From contig CAMHJT010000002.1 in NCBI GenBank assembly GCA_946185495.1, forward strand, positions 1-47,259: a stretch of 47,259 nt of DNA. Reading direction: 5' to 3'. Under the pieces are notes generated by a model. It was not told the DNA's origin. It made no database searches and saw only the letters and a list, made by a program, of their open reading frames with translations. The translations under genes were made by a program, and so were the position numbers. The first letter of the stretch is position 1. Every line of letters starts with the position of its first letter. Origin of the DNA: an uncultured Clostridiaceae bacterium (GTDB lineage Bacteria > Bacillota > Clostridia > Lachnospirales > Lachnospiraceae). This document shows, piece by piece, positions 9,099 to 17,903 of this stretch.

Positions 9099-9887
9099 AT
9101 GACGATATTGGATGAACTGGCAGCTTATGCTATGCAGAGGGTGCAGGAGGCGCAGCAGAAAATGCCTCCGGCCCGGATCAGGGAATGCGCGCAGGCGCTT
9201 CCCAAGGGGGATTTCTCATTTGAGAAAGCCTTGAAAAAAGAGGGACTTTCCTTCATTTGTGAGTGCAAGAAGGCGTCCCCGTCAAAGGGGATCATCGCGG
9301 AGGTATTTCCCTATCTGGAGATTGCGAAGGATTATGAGGCGGCCGGGGCGGACTGCATTTCCGTCCTCACAGAGCCGAAATGGTTTCTGGGAAGCGATGA
9401 CTATCTGCGGGAGATTGCCGCGGCTGTCAGGATCCCCTGCCTCAGAAAGGATTTTACGGTGTCGCCCTATATGATCTATGAGGCAAAGCTGCTGGGCGCT
9501 TCCGCGGTATTGCTGATCTGCTCGATCCTGACGCAGGATCAGCTTGAAACCTGCCTGGGGATCTGTGATGAGCTGGGCTTGTCCGCCCTAGTGGAGGTTC
9601 ATGACGGGGCTGAGGTGGACAGGGCGTTGTCCGCGGGCGCGAGGATCATAGGCGTGAATAACCGCAACCTCAGGGATTTTTCTGTGGATACGGACAACAG
9701 CAAAAGGCTCAGGGAGCGGATTCCAGAGTCGGTGCTGTTCGTGTCGGAAAGCGGCGTGAGGTCTGCTTCGGATGTTGGAAGACTCAGAGAGATCGGGGCG
9801 GATGCGGTGCTGATCGGGGAGGCCTTGATGCGGGCGCCCGACAGAAGGGAAGCGCTTGCAAAGTACCGCGAGGCTGCAATCGGTTAA
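9099..9887 (+). CDS. trpC: indole-3-glycerol-phosphate synthase
   Basis: 262 aa TIM barrel, monofunctional (TrpF is separate). Ring closure of CdRP to indole-3-glycerol phosphate. Diagnostic motifs are FICECKKASPSKG with the catalytic Lys, LTEPKWFLGSDDYL, VRIPCLRKDF, ALVEVHD, GVNNRNLRDFSVD and FVSESGVRSASDV. The start follows GGAGGAGAGGCA. Fourth gene of the operon. Confidence 0.97.
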   Translation: MTILDELAAYAMQRVQEAQQKMPPARIRECAQALPKGDFSFEKALKKEGLSFICECKKASPSKGIIAEVFPYLEIAKDYEAAGADCISVLTEPKWFLGSDDYLREIAAAVRIPCLRKDFTVSPYMIYEAKLLGASAVLLICSILTQDQLETCLGICDELGLSALVEVHDGAEVDRALSAGARIIGVNNRNLRDFSVDTDNSKRLRERIPESVLFVSESGVRSASDVGRLREIGADAVLIGEALMRAPDRREALAKYREAAIG

Positions 9888-9905
9888 AGCTTTGCAGACC
9901 GGACG

Positions 9906-9983
9906 GTGTTCGCAAATAGCCCTTCGTTGCAAATAAACCATCCTTTGGAAGCCTGTGCACTGGCTGAAGGGTGGAGTGTTACA
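9906..9983 (+). repeat. family-2 intergenic repeat, copy R1 (half element)
   Basis: It matches the right half of the copy at 19548-19833: GTTCGCAAATAGCCCTTCG, then TTGCAAATAAAC, TGGAAGCCTGTGCACTGG and a GTTAC end. The left half is absent. It fills most of the trpC-trpF gap. Confidence 0.7.
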
Positions 9984-10000
9984 TCAGGCAAGGAAATGAA

Positions 10001-10073
10001 AAGGATCAAGCTTTGCGGAATGGCAAGGAAAGGAAAGAACATGACAAGGATCAAGCTTTGCGGATTGACAAGG
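10001..10073 (+). repeat. in-frame duplication at the 5' end of trpF
   Basis: A 28-bp segment beginning AAGGATCAAGCTTTGCGGA occurs at 10001-10028 and again at 10046-10073, with three mismatches or fewer and a 45-bp period (15 codons). Both copies encode KRIKLCG or TRIKLCG in the trpF frame. Confidence 0.85.
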
Positions 10074-10646
10074 GAGGAAGATATCGATGCGGCCAACCGG
10101 CTGATGCCGGAATATGCGGGCTTTGTGTTCGCGAAGAAAAGCCGCCGTTATATAAATGAAAACAGGGCATATGAGCTGAAAAAGAGGCTGTCCGGGGAAA
10201 TAAAGGCGGTGGGCGTTTTTGTGGACGCGCCGGCAGCATATCCCATTGAGCTGCTGCGGCGCGGCGTGATCGATCTGGCCCAGCTCCATGGAAATGAGAG
10301 CGAGGAGGAGATCCGGATGATCCGGCAGGAGACCGGAAGACAGGTGATCCGGGCGTTCAGGGTGACCGGACCGGAGGATGTGCTGCGGGCACAGGAAAGC
10401 GACGCGGACTATCTGCTGTTTGACGCGGGCGCGGGAGACGGCAGGGTGTTCGACTGGGCGCTTCTGGAAAAGTGCGGGCGGCCGTATTTCCTTGCGGGAG
10501 GGCTTGACGCGGACAATGTCAGGGAAGCGGTCGGTCGGCTTCATCCATATGCGGTGGATGTCAGCTCCGGCATAGAGACAGGCGGGTACAAGGATCCGGA
10601 AAAGATGGCGGCGTTTGTGGATGCAGTCAGGAAAATGGAACAATAA
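10041..10646 (+). CDS. trpF: phosphoribosylanthranilate isomerase
   Basis: 201 aa from the ATG at 10041 ([15 protein letters not shown]), which gives the normal family N-terminus and follows AAGGAAAGGAAAG. An in-frame ATG at 9996 gives a second, duplicated start (MKRIKLCGMARKGKN) and a protein 15 aa longer. Amadori isomerisation of PRA to CdRP. Motifs are KLCGLT with the catalytic Cys, [53 protein letters not shown] and [13 protein letters not shown] with the catalytic Asp. The next gene, trpB, starts 88 bp later. Confidence 0.95.
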   Translation: MTRIKLCGLTREEDIDAANRLMPEYAGFVFAKKSRRYINENRAYELKKRLSGEIKAVGVFVDAPAAYPIELLRRGVIDLAQLHGNESEEEIRMIRQETGRQVIRAFRVTGPEDVLRAQESDADYLLFDAGAGDGRVFDWALLEKCGRPYFLAGGLDADNVREAVGRLHPYAVDVSSGIETGGYKDPEKMAAFVDAVRKMEQ

Positions 10647-10734
10647 CAGACAGATCGGGATGACAGACGGGAACTGCTGCGACAGAAGAACCGAACGGGA
10701 ACGGCAGGAACAGCTGCAGGAGAGGAGACAGGAT

Positions 10735-11925
10735 ATGGCAGATACAGATGGAAGATTTGGCGTACATGGAGGCAGGTACATACCGGAAACCCTGATGAAC
10801 GCTGTGATCGAATTGGAGGAGGCGTACGAGCATTACAAGGCGGATCCGGACTTTAACCGGGAGCTTACAGAGCTCTTCAATGAGTACGCGGGGAGGCCGT
10901 CGAGGCTTTACTACGCGAAGAAGCTGACAGAGGCACTTGGCGGCGCGAAGATCTATTTAAAGCGTGAGGACTTAAACCATACAGGCGCGCACAAGATCAA
11001 CAATGTGCTGGGACAGGCGCTGCTTGCGAAAAAAATGGGCAAGACGCGCCTGATCGCCGAGACGGGAGCAGGGCAGCATGGGGTTGCGACCGCGACGGCC
11101 GCTGCGCTGATGGGCATGGAATGCGTGGTGTTCATGGGAGAGGAGGATACGAAGCGGCAGGCGCTCAATGTGTACCGCATGCGGCTGCTGGGGGCTTCGG
11201 TGGTTCCGGTGAAGACGGGAACGGCGACGCTCAAGGACGCGGTGTCGGAGGCAATGCGCGAATGGACGAAGCGGATCTCAGATACACATTACTGCCTGGG
11301 CTCCGTGATGGGACCGCATCCGTTTCCGACCATTGTGCGGGATTTTCAGGCGGTCATTTCCAGGGAAACTAGGGAACAGATCCTTGAGAAGGAGGGACGC
11401 CTGCCGGACGTGGTGATGGCCTGTGTGGGAGGAGGCTCCAACGCGATCGGCAGCTTTTATCATTTTATCGGAGATCCGGGCGTGCGCCTGATCGGCTGTG
11501 AGGCTGCCGGGAGGGGGATCGATACCTTTGAGACGGCGGCCACCATTTCCACAGGCAGGCTTGGAATCTTTCACGGCATGAAATCCTATTTCTGTCAGGA
11601 TGAGTTTGGACAGATCGCTCCGGTCTATTCCATTTCCGCCGGGCTGGATTATCCGGGCGTCGGGCCGGAGCATGCGTATCTGCATGATATCGGCAGGGCG
11701 GAGTATGTGGCGGTGACGGATGAGGAGGCTGTGTGCGCATTTGAATATCTGGCGAAGACGGAGGGCATTATCCCTGCCATTGAATCCGCCCATGCGGTGG
11801 CTTACGCCATGAAGCTCGCGCCGAAGATGGGTAAGGACCAGCTGATGGCTGTGACGATCTCCGGCAGGGGGGACAAGGACTGCGCGGCCATTGCAAGGTA
11901 CAGAGGGGAGGATATTCATGAGTAG
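10735..11925 (+). CDS. trpB: tryptophan synthase beta chain
   Basis: 396 aa from the ATG at 10735, just after AGGAGAGGAGACAGGAT; the open frame continues upstream but without family similarity. PLP enzyme that condenses indole with serine. The PLP lysine is in [15 protein letters not shown], the catalytic Glu in [13 protein letters not shown], the phosphate loop is [12 protein letters not shown], and the C-terminal TISGRGDKD is intact. It is of the TrpB1 type that pairs with TrpA. It overlaps trpA by 8 bp. Confidence 0.97.
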   Translation: MADTDGRFGVHGGRYIPETLMNAVIELEEAYEHYKADPDFNRELTELFNEYAGRPSRLYYAKKLTEALGGAKIYLKREDLNHTGAHKINNVLGQALLAKKMGKTRLIAETGAGQHGVATATAAALMGMECVVFMGEEDTKRQALNVYRMRLLGASVVPVKTGTATLKDAVSEAMREWTKRISDTHYCLGSVMGPHPFPTIVRDFQAVISRETREQILEKEGRLPDVVMACVGGGSNAIGSFYHFIGDPGVRLIGCEAAGRGIDTFETAATISTGRLGIFHGMKSYFCQDEFGQIAPVYSISAGLDYPGVGPEHAYLHDIGRAEYVAVTDEEAVCAFEYLAKTEGIIPAIESAHAVAYAMKLAPKMGKDQLMAVTISGRGDKDCAAIARYRGEDIHE

Positions 11926-12694
11926 GATACACGAAGCGTTTGAACACGGAAAAGCATTTATTCCATTTATCACCTGCGGGGATCCGGATCTTGCGACAAC
12001 CGAAGCCTGCGTGCGGGAGGCGGTGAAAAACGGGGCGGACCTGATCGAGCTGGGGATTCCGTTCTCGGATCCTACGGCGGAGGGACCGGTGATTCAGGGG
12101 GCAAATATGCGGGCACTGGCCGGGGGTGTCACAACAGACCGGATTTTTGAGTTTGTGGAGCGCCTTCGCAGGGATGTCACAATCCCCCTGGTCTTCATGA
12201 CCTATGCCAATGTGGTATTTTCCTACGGCTCGGAGCGGTTTATCGAAAGATGCCGGCAGGTGGGGATCGACGGGCTGATCCTGCCGGATGTGCCGTTTGA
12301 GGAGAAGGAGGAATTTGCGGTGTACTGCAGGCAGTATGACGTCGACCTGATCTCCCTCATCGCACCGACCTCCGAGAACCGGATCGCGATGATCGCGCGG
12401 GAGGCAGCGGGATTTCTCTATATCGTGTCGAGCCTGGGCGTGACGGGGGAGCGGAGCGAGATCCGGACGGATCTTGGAGCCATCATTGAGGTTGTCAGAA
12501 AGAATACGGAAGTTCCCTGTGCCATCGGATTTGGGATCTCCACGCCGGAGCAGGCGAAGAAAATGGCAGGGCTGGCGGACGGCGTGATCGTCGGCTCGGC
12601 AGTTGTCAGGTATCTGGAAAAGTACGGGACGCAGGCGGCTGCTCCGATCGGGGAATATGTTAGGTCGATGAAGCAGGCGGCAGCGGAAGCGTAA
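11918..12694 (+). CDS. trpA: tryptophan synthase alpha chain
   Basis: 258 aa from the ATG at 11918, behind GGGGAGGATATTC inside the trpB 3' end. TIM barrel that cleaves indole-3-glycerol phosphate and channels indole to Trp[31 protein letters not shown] (holding the catalytic Glu and Asp), [26 protein letters not shown] and [11 protein letters not shown] are all present. Last gene of the trp operon; no clear terminator follows, but a hairpin element lies at 12741-12872. Confidence 0.97.
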   Translation: MSRIHEAFEHGKAFIPFITCGDPDLATTEACVREAVKNGADLIELGIPFSDPTAEGPVIQGANMRALAGGVTTDRIFEFVERLRRDVTIPLVFMTYANVVFSYGSERFIERCRQVGIDGLILPDVPFEEKEEFAVYCRQYDVDLISLIAPTSENRIAMIAREAAGFLYIVSSLGVTGERSEIRTDLGAIIEVVRKNTEVPCAIGFGISTPEQAKKMAGLADGVIVGSAVVRYLEKYGTQAAAPIGEYVRSMKQAAAEA

Positions 12695-12740
12695 GCATGG
12701 CGTTAAGTCGGAAAAATGCCAGACAGAGAAAAGAGGATAT

Positions 12741-12872
12741 GTAACTGCTCAGCAGGGCTAAACAGTTGTGTGACAGGTGAAGCTGGCGCATCCTGATTCG
12801 CCCGCCGCACGGCAAAGCATACTGTTTTGGAACGGTCTGCGCAGTGAATGCGAAAACATGCTGAGCAGTAAC
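12741..12872. repeat. inverted repeat after the trp operon
   Basis: Arms GTAACTGCTCAGCA (12741-12754) and TGCTGAGCAGTAAC (12859-12872) are complementary at 13 of 14 positions and enclose 104 bp. No coding potential was recognised inside. It may be another small palindromic element. No second copy was seen in the window. Confidence 0.5.
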
Positions 12873-12922
12873 GGGAAAACAAAAGAAACACACCGGAATG
12901 ATCAGACAGGGAGGTACGGAAC

Positions 12923-13654
12923 ATGTCGGAATATTTTTGCAGAACGGAAATGCTGCTGGGGACGGAAGCCATGGAGTGCTTGGAACTTGCCCATGTGGCG
13001 GTATTCGGTCTTGGGGGCGTGGGCGGCCATGCGGTGGAGGCGCTGGCAAGAAGCGGCGTGGGGGCACTTACTCTCATCGACGGGGATACGGTCAGTCCCT
13101 CCAACTTAAACCGGCAGCTTCTGGCGACCCGGAGCACGATCGGCAGGCAGAAGGCCGAGGTCATGCGGGAGCGGGTGCTGGATATCAATCCGGACTGCCG
13201 GGTGGAGGTACGCCCCTGCTTTTTTGTTCCGGACAGTTGCGGGGAGTTTGATTTCTCCGCTTATTCCTATGTGGTAGACGCGGTCGATATGGTGACGGCC
13301 AAGCTGTTACTCATACAGATGGCGCAGGAAAAGGGTGTTCCTGTGATCAGCAGCATGGGAGCAGGGAACAAGCTGGATCCGACGCGGTTCGAGGTGGCGG
13401 ATATTTACGACACCTCGGTCTGCCCGCTGGCAAAGGTCATGCGGAGAGAATTGAAGAAACGCGGAATCTCACATCTGAAGGTCGTGTATTCCAGGGAACA
13501 GCCCTGTGTGCCGCAGCCCTGCGGGCTGGAGGAGCCTGCACAGGGAAAACGGCAGATCCCCGGCTCGCTGGCCTATGTGCCTTCGGCAGCCGGGCTGATC
13601 CTGGCGTCGGAGGTGGTGAAGGATATCATTAACAGACAGAAGGGAGACATGTGA
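12923..13654 (+). CDS. tcdA: tRNA threonylcarbamoyladenosine dehydratase (ThiF/E1-like)
   Basis: 243 aa, start after AGGGAGGTACGGAAC. ATP-dependent cyclisation of t6A37 to ct6A in tRNA. The E1-like Rossmann loop VFGLGGVGGHAVEALARSG, the LIDGDTVSPSNLNRQ signature, the catalytic-Asp segment SYVVDAVDMVTAK and the TcdA-type C-terminus with SSMGAGNKLDPTRFEVADI and GSLAYVPSAAGLILASEVV are visible. The CsdL/TcdA subgroup is favoured over MoeB/ThiF by the GAGNKLDP motif and the absence of CxxC zinc pairs. It overlaps the next gene's region by a few bases. Confidence 0.9.
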   Translation: MSEYFCRTEMLLGTEAMECLELAHVAVFGLGGVGGHAVEALARSGVGALTLIDGDTVSPSNLNRQLLATRSTIGRQKAEVMRERVLDINPDCRVEVRPCFFVPDSCGEFDFSAYSYVVDAVDMVTAKLLLIQMAQEKGVPVISSMGAGNKLDPTRFEVADIYDTSVCPLAKVMRRELKKRGISHLKVVYSREQPCVPQPCGLEEPAQGKRQIPGSLAYVPSAAGLILASEVVKDIINRQKGDM

Positions 13655-13656
13655 AA

Positions 13657-14052
13657 ATGAGAAGATTGGTATTGAGTCTGCTATTCTTTTTGGCAGGCGT
13701 TGGGATGATTGGGTATGGAATTTATAACATTTTTTTTTATAACCGCGGAATGACAGAGTCGACTGCTGTGATCGACCATATCGAGAGAACGATGACAGGG
13801 TATGATGAGGATGGATCTGCGGAATACGATTACGAGGTACTTGTGAGCTATACCGTGGACGGGAAACAGTATCAGTCCGAACTGGGTTACCATGAGGATG
13901 GATTCAAGGAGGGACAGGAGATCAAAATCTACTATGATCCGTCTGATCCGGAAAAGCTGCATGCGGACACAAAAAAAATGGGAATCTGTCTGGTGATCTC
14001 CGGACCGGCTCTTTGGCTGGCAGCTCTTGGAACACTGCTCAAAGCAAGGTAG
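13657..14052 (+). CDS. DUF3592-type small membrane protein
   Basis: 131 aa from the ATG at 13657, 10 nt after AGGGAG; a GTG at 13651 overlaps the tcdA stop and is too close to the ribosome binding site. An N-terminal helix (about 4-25) precedes a soluble beta-rich domain with AVIDHIERTMTG, YEVLVSYTVDGKQYQSELGYH and IKIYYDPSDPEKLHA, followed by a C-terminal helix. The pattern of VxYxVdGk and vYYdPxNP between two helices is typical of DUF3592. The function of the family is unknown. Probably translated from the tcdA transcript. Confidence 0.75.
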   Translation: MRRLVLSLLFFLAGVGMIGYGIYNIFFYNRGMTESTAVIDHIERTMTGYDEDGSAEYDYEVLVSYTVDGKQYQSELGYHEDGFKEGQEIKIYYDPSDPEKLHADTKKMGICLVISGPALWLAALGTLLKAR

Positions 14053-14085
14053 AAAAGGGAAAACATGCCGGGAAATAATAGTTAA

Positions 14086-14128
14086 CGAGCCGCAAACGCT
14101 GAATGCATCAGGGTTTGCGGCTTGTTTG
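14086..14128 (+). terminator. terminator after the DUF3592 gene
   Basis: AGCCGCAAAC and GTTTGCGGCT form a 10-bp stem with a 15-nt loop, followed by TGTTTGT. The T tract is imperfect. Confidence 0.65.
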
Positions 14129-14215
14129 TCAAAATGGGGCAAATTTTGGTTGACGGGTTTTCCGGAAAAATGATTCATAAAAAGGAGATCAGAGATATGC
14201 AGGGCAGGCGGCAGA

Positions 14216-14833
14216 TTACAATTTGAGCTGGTCAAGCTTCCGGAGGATCGTCTTGCCGCTGATGGAGTCCTTCTGCGGGATCAGGTCATAGAGCCGCTCA
14301 AAGGCGTCTGTCCTTCCGTGCTCCAGATAATACTGTCCCAAAAGCGCGTAGGTGCCGGAGATGTCCGTACCGGTCTGGATGCAGTATTCCAGCACGGATA
14401 CGGCCTTTTCCGGATATTCCTCATAGATCGTCTCCGCAAAAAGCTGAAGCGTCCGGAGATATTTGGCGTAGCACTGGTCGTAGTTGGATAGAAGCTCTAA
14501 GTTGGCGGGACCGTAGCGTTCCTTCAGTTCCGTGTTGCTGATGCCGATGAGATTGAGCATCCGGACGCCGGCAAGGTTTTGAATTATTTTTTGATATTCC
14601 GCAATCTTTGATTGCTTTTTTTCATCAGATAGGGTAATATCAAAGGGAAACTGATCGAGGGGAACCTGAATATAGGGCAGATCCGAGAGATCCTTCCGCC
14701 TTGTGGCGTTTGCCCTGTCCTCTCTGGCCAGATAAGAATGTACCCTGTCCGGATCATGGCTGTTGTTTTTGCGGATATTGTGATTCAGCACCCAGACCAG
14801 CATGACGATGGAGGGCAGTACGAGCAGCTTCAT
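14216..14833 (-). CDS. unrecognised membrane-anchored protein
   Basis: 205 aa; the start follows AAAGGAACTGTTTT on the minus strand. One N-terminal hydrophobic segment (KLLVLPSIVMLVWVL) is followed by a basic stretch and a cytoplasmic-looking helical domain. The C-terminal 100 residues (YAKYLRTLQLFAETIYEEYP, AVSVLEYCIQTGTDISGTYALLGQYYLEHGR) have the spacing of two or three TPR-like helix pairs. I do not recognise a family. It is divergent from the 37-aa miniprotein, with only 32 bp between the start codons. Confidence 0.7.
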   Translation of the reverse strand: MKLLVLPSIVMLVWVLNHNIRKNNSHDPDRVHSYLAREDRANATRRKDLSDLPYIQVPLDQFPFDITLSDEKKQSKIAEYQKIIQNLAGVRMLNLIGISNTELKERYGPANLELLSNYDQCYAKYLRTLQLFAETIYEEYPEKAVSVLEYCIQTGTDISGTYALLGQYYLEHGRTDAFERLYDLIPQKDSISGKTILRKLDQLKL

Positions 14834-14865
14834 AAAACAGTTCCTTTCAGAAAAGAGGTGTCTAT

Positions 14866-14979
14866 ATGTTTAATTTCGGCAACAAGAAGACGCAGCGTGT
14901 CATTTCTACAGTGATCGCGATCGTTCTTGTGATCGTCATGGTGCTGAGCTGTATCATCACCACAGTGGGAACCTTTTGA
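14866..14979 (+). CDS. 37-aa single-pass membrane miniprotein
   Basis: The ORF begins MFNFGNKKTQRVISTV and continues IAIVLVIVMVLSCIITTVGTF. A basic N-terminus (KKTQR) is followed by one strongly hydrophobic helix. AGAGGTG lies 5 nt before the ATG and a good terminator follows 5 bp after the stop, so it is a compact stand-alone unit. Size and layout recall the Prli42 and DUF4044 miniproteins of Firmicutes, but sequence identity was not tested. Confidence 0.7.
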   Translation: MFNFGNKKTQRVISTVIAIVLVIVMVLSCIITTVGTF

Positions 14980-14983
14980 CCGG

Positions 14984-15025
14984 GAGCCGGAGTTTTGACA
15001 GGGAACTCCGGCTTTCTTCCTTTTC
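14984..15025 (+). terminator. rho-independent terminator of the miniprotein gene
   Basis: Stem AGCCGGAGTTT / GGAACTCCGGCT with a short loop, then TTCTTCCTTTT. Confidence 0.8.
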
Positions 15026-15150
15026 ATACTATACAGAACTATTTAAAAAATGTCAAATATAAGAAACCTGACAGTCATTGGAAAAACTGCTAAAGGATTG
15101 TGGGATTGGCTTTCTTTTATGGACAATATGACAGTATTGGTTTGAAACGC

Positions 15151-15179
15151 TTGAAAACCGTTGTTTCCCGTGTTATCAT
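15151..15179 (+). promoter_or_regulatory. sigma-A promoter of the VanW-like gene
   Basis: -35 TTGAAA (15151-15156), 17-bp spacer, -10 TATCAT (15174-15179) with an extended-10 TGT. It lies 90 bp before the start codon. The remainder of 15026-15150 holds nothing recognised. Confidence 0.65.
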
Positions 15180-15269
15180 GATCATTGGAATTATGCGGCG
15201 GTTCCCCAATATTTATGAGCGGACCGCGGTAAAATAAGCACATTTAGTGCGGAATAAAGGAATGATGAT

Positions 15270-16799
15270 ATGAAGAAACAAAGGATTGTTTTATGGCTGC
15301 TTTTGCTGCTTGGAATTGCCGGCCTGCCGGGGAGGGCGCAGGCTCAGACAGAACAGCTCATTCTTCCGGGCGTCTACCTCGACGGCGTATGCGTGGGCGG
15401 GATGACAAGGGAAGAGGCGGTTGCGAAATACTCGGAGTATATCGATAAGATTGCGGACTGCAGACTGAGCTTTACCACAGAGCTTGGCGCCTATACGACG
15501 ACGCTCGGGGAGCTGCATATCTCGGTCTCTCCGGAGGAAGCGGTGCGGGAGGCTATGGAGTACGGGCATCAGGGCAATATCCTCTGCCGCTATAAGGACA
15601 TCGCGGCGCTGGATGAGGAAAATGTGGTTCTGGTACCCCGGAAGCGGATCGACAAGGGAGCCTTGCGCAACAAGCTGGAGCATGAGACGGGTGAGATTGT
15701 CCTGCCGGCGAAGGATGCGGAGCTTAAGAGAGAAAATGGTGAGTTCGTTGTGACGGATGGCACGGAGGGAACCTGCATCCAGATGGAGGAGACGATCTCC
15801 AGGGTGGAGACGCTGCTTGCCAAAGCCTGGAAGCAGAAGGATCTGACGGTAGAAGCGGCGATCATCGAGCAAAAACCCCGGTATACCGCGGAGGATTTTG
15901 CGAAAGTGGACAGCGTGATGGGGCGGGCGGAAACCGGCTACAATCAGGGCAATGCCAACCGCGCGCAGAATCTGGTCACGGGCGCTGGAAAGATCAGCGG
16001 CACGGTGCTGATGCCGGGTGAGCAGTTCTCCGTGTACAATGCCGTATCTCCTTTCACGGAGGAAAACGGTTACGCCAATGCCGGGCAGTATGTTAACAAT
16101 GAGCTGGTTGACGGCCTTGGCGGAGGAATCTGCCAGGTCTCCACGACGCTTTACAATGCGGTGTTGAAGGCAGAGCTGCAGGTTGACGAGAGGTATCCGC
16201 ACTCCTTAAGCGTGAGCTATGTGGACGCCTCCAGGGACGCTGCAATCGCCGGCACCTACATGGATTTTAAGTTTACGAACAACTCGGCCTATCCTGTTTA
16301 TATTGACGGCTACGCGGGAGGCGGCACCATCGCCTTTGCAATCTATGGCCATGACGAGCGGCCCGCTGACCGGACGCTGGAGCTGGAGTCTAAGGTGATC
16401 GAGACCTATGAGCCGGGAGATCCGGAGATCATCCACGACGATACGCTGCCGGAGGGAACCAGGATCGTTGAGCAGGACGCACATACAGGATGCTACGCGG
16501 AGCTGTGGAAGAATATTTTTATAGATGGAGTTCAGGTGGATTCGGTCCGTGTAAACTCCAGCAAATACAGCGCGCAGCCGGCGAAGGTGCGGGTTGGTAC
16601 TATGAAGGTGGAGAAACCGGAGAAAAAGGAAGAGGAAAAAGAGACAGAGGAGAAGACGGAGGAACACACTGAGGAAAAAACCGGAAAGAAAAAGAACACC
16701 GCAGTCCCGACAGAGGCAGCCAGGGAAGAGGAAGAGCCTGCAGAGGAGCCTGCGGTGGAGGAACCGGAACCTGAAGAGAGTGAGGAAGAGACTGAATGA
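15270..16799 (+). CDS. secreted or anchored VanW-family protein with PG-binding-4 domain
   Basis: 509 aa. A signal peptide (MKKQRIVLWLLLLLGIAGLPG, likely cleaved after AQA) is followed by a PG-binding-4-type region (about 30-215). The VanW domain (about 220-370) has VLMPGEQFSVYNAVSPF, GGGICQVSTTLYNAVL and PVYIDGYAGGG. A beta-rich segment follows, then a roughly 65-residue Lys/Glu/Thr-rich low-complexity tail beginning KKEEEKETEEKTEEHTEEK. The family is linked to the cell wall and to vancomycin-resistance loci, but its biochemical role is unknown. It overlaps the next gene by 4 bp (ATGA). No vanA/H/X genes are here, so a resistance role is not supported. Confidence 0.88.
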   Translation: MKKQRIVLWLLLLLGIAGLPGRAQAQTEQLILPGVYLDGVCVGGMTREEAVAKYSEYIDKIADCRLSFTTELGAYTTTLGELHISVSPEEAVREAMEYGHQGNILCRYKDIAALDEENVVLVPRKRIDKGALRNKLEHETGEIVLPAKDAELKRENGEFVVTDGTEGTCIQMEETISRVETLLAKAWKQKDLTVEAAIIEQKPRYTAEDFAKVDSVMGRAETGYNQGNANRAQNLVTGAGKISGTVLMPGEQFSVYNAVSPFTEENGYANAGQYVNNELVDGLGGGICQVSTTLYNAVLKAELQVDERYPHSLSVSYVDASRDAAIAGTYMDFKFTNNSAYPVYIDGYAGGGTIAFAIYGHDERPADRTLELESKVIETYEPGDPEIIHDDTLPEGTRIVEQDAHTGCYAELWKNIFIDGVQVDSVRVNSSKYSAQPAKVRVGTMKVEKPEKKEEEKETEEKTEEHTEEKTGKKKNTAVPTEAAREEEEPAEEPAVEEPEPEESEEETE

Positions 16800-17830
16800 G
16801 GACTGGTAAATTACCAGAGCATACCCTGAAGCGTTCCGTATTGCATCCGATCCGCTACCGTTCCGGGAGGAACGGGCTTTGGCCTGGAATCGGATTTGAT
16901 GGGGCAGTGTCTGGCAGCATGGTAACAGCCATGGCCGGCACTGCCTTTTATTATCATGGAAACGAATTGTATGCTCTTGATGGCGCGCTGAATAACGTGA
17001 TTGCTGCGGGAGGAAAACCGTACGGGATCGGGGTGGCAATCCTGCTGCCCGAACACAGTGAAGAGGCACTGCTTGCGGATATTACGGGGAATCTGTACAG
17101 GAGGGCGGAGCAGTATCGCCTGGATATCCTGACCGGACATACAGAGCTGGTGCCTGTGGTGACGGAGCCTGTGGTGATGATCACCGCGTATGGCACAAAA
17201 ATATGGGAAAACAGGCATGAGCTTGTCAGGCCGGGAATGGACATCGTGATGACAAAATGGTGCGGCCTGTATGGCGGCGCGATCCTGGCGCAGCTGAAAA
17301 TGGAACAGCTGCTTTCCAGATATCCGAAAAGCTATATCCGCGGCACAGCCGCGTATCTGGAGCAGACAGGCCTGTTCACGGAGCTTGCGGTGCTGGAAGC
17401 GCTTGCAGGACAGGAAGGACAGGAGCAGGATCATAACTCAATTGACGGCAGGCCGGTGGTTTACGCGGCGCATGATGTCTCAAACGGGGGCGTATTCGGG
17501 GCGCTGTGGCAGCTGCTTGACGCGTGCCGGAGCGGCGGTGAGATCTGGCTTGACAGGATTCCGGTCAGGCAGGAGATCATTGAGGTCAGCAATTATTTTG
17601 ACATCAATCCGTACCTGATGAACGGGCAGGGAAGCCTGCTGCTTGTGACAGACAGGGGACAGCAGCTTGTGGAGGCTTTCCGGGCGCAAGGACTTACAGC
17701 AGAGGTGATCGGAGCCACAAGGGCCGGGAAGGACAGGAAGGTGATCCTGGAGGAGGAAGAAAGATTCCTGACGCCGCCGAAGGGAGACGCACTCCACGCG
17801 GTGATGTACGGACAGCCGCTTCCCGCATAG
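16796..17830 (+). CDS. AIR-synthase-related protein (PurM/HypE/ThiL superfamily)
   Basis: 344 aa. The ATG overlaps the VanW stop codon. The N-terminal AIRS domain contains ALDGALNNVIAAGGKPYGIGVAILLPE in place of the usual ATP-binding Asp-rich motif. The C-terminal AIRS_C half has GQGSLLLVTDRGQQLV and VVYAAHDVSNGGVFGALWQLL, which matches HypE-like AHDVSxGG. No hyp operon or hydrogenase genes are nearby, so a true HypE role is unlikely. Members of this group occur as orphan genes of unknown substrate. Confidence 0.75.
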   Translation: MRTGKLPEHTLKRSVLHPIRYRSGRNGLWPGIGFDGAVSGSMVTAMAGTAFYYHGNELYALDGALNNVIAAGGKPYGIGVAILLPEHSEEALLADITGNLYRRAEQYRLDILTGHTELVPVVTEPVVMITAYGTKIWENRHELVRPGMDIVMTKWCGLYGGAILAQLKMEQLLSRYPKSYIRGTAAYLEQTGLFTELAVLEALAGQEGQEQDHNSIDGRPVVYAAHDVSNGGVFGALWQLLDACRSGGEIWLDRIPVRQEIIEVSNYFDINPYLMNGQGSLLLVTDRGQQLVEAFRAQGLTAEVIGATRAGKDRKVILEEEERFLTPPKGDALHAVMYGQPLPA

Positions 17831-17831
17831 A

Positions 17832-17872
17832 GGGGAGCCAATCAAAAACGTATATTGTTTCGCAATCATTTA
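17832..17872 (+). repeat. family-1 inverted-repeat element, copy G (right end only)
   Basis: GGAGCCAATCAAAAACGTATA followed by TTGTTTCGCAATCATTTAG matches the right arm and right terminus of the family. It begins one base after the upstream stop codon and ends 32 nt before the Lrp start. Confidence 0.6.
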
Positions 17873-17903
17873 GTTTTCAATAGACAGGAGGAGGTCTGGA
17901 AAA

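Noticed and set aside
15270-16799. glycopeptide-resistance gene
   Set aside because: VanW-domain proteins are common in Clostridia; no vanA/B, vanH, vanX or vanRS genes are present.
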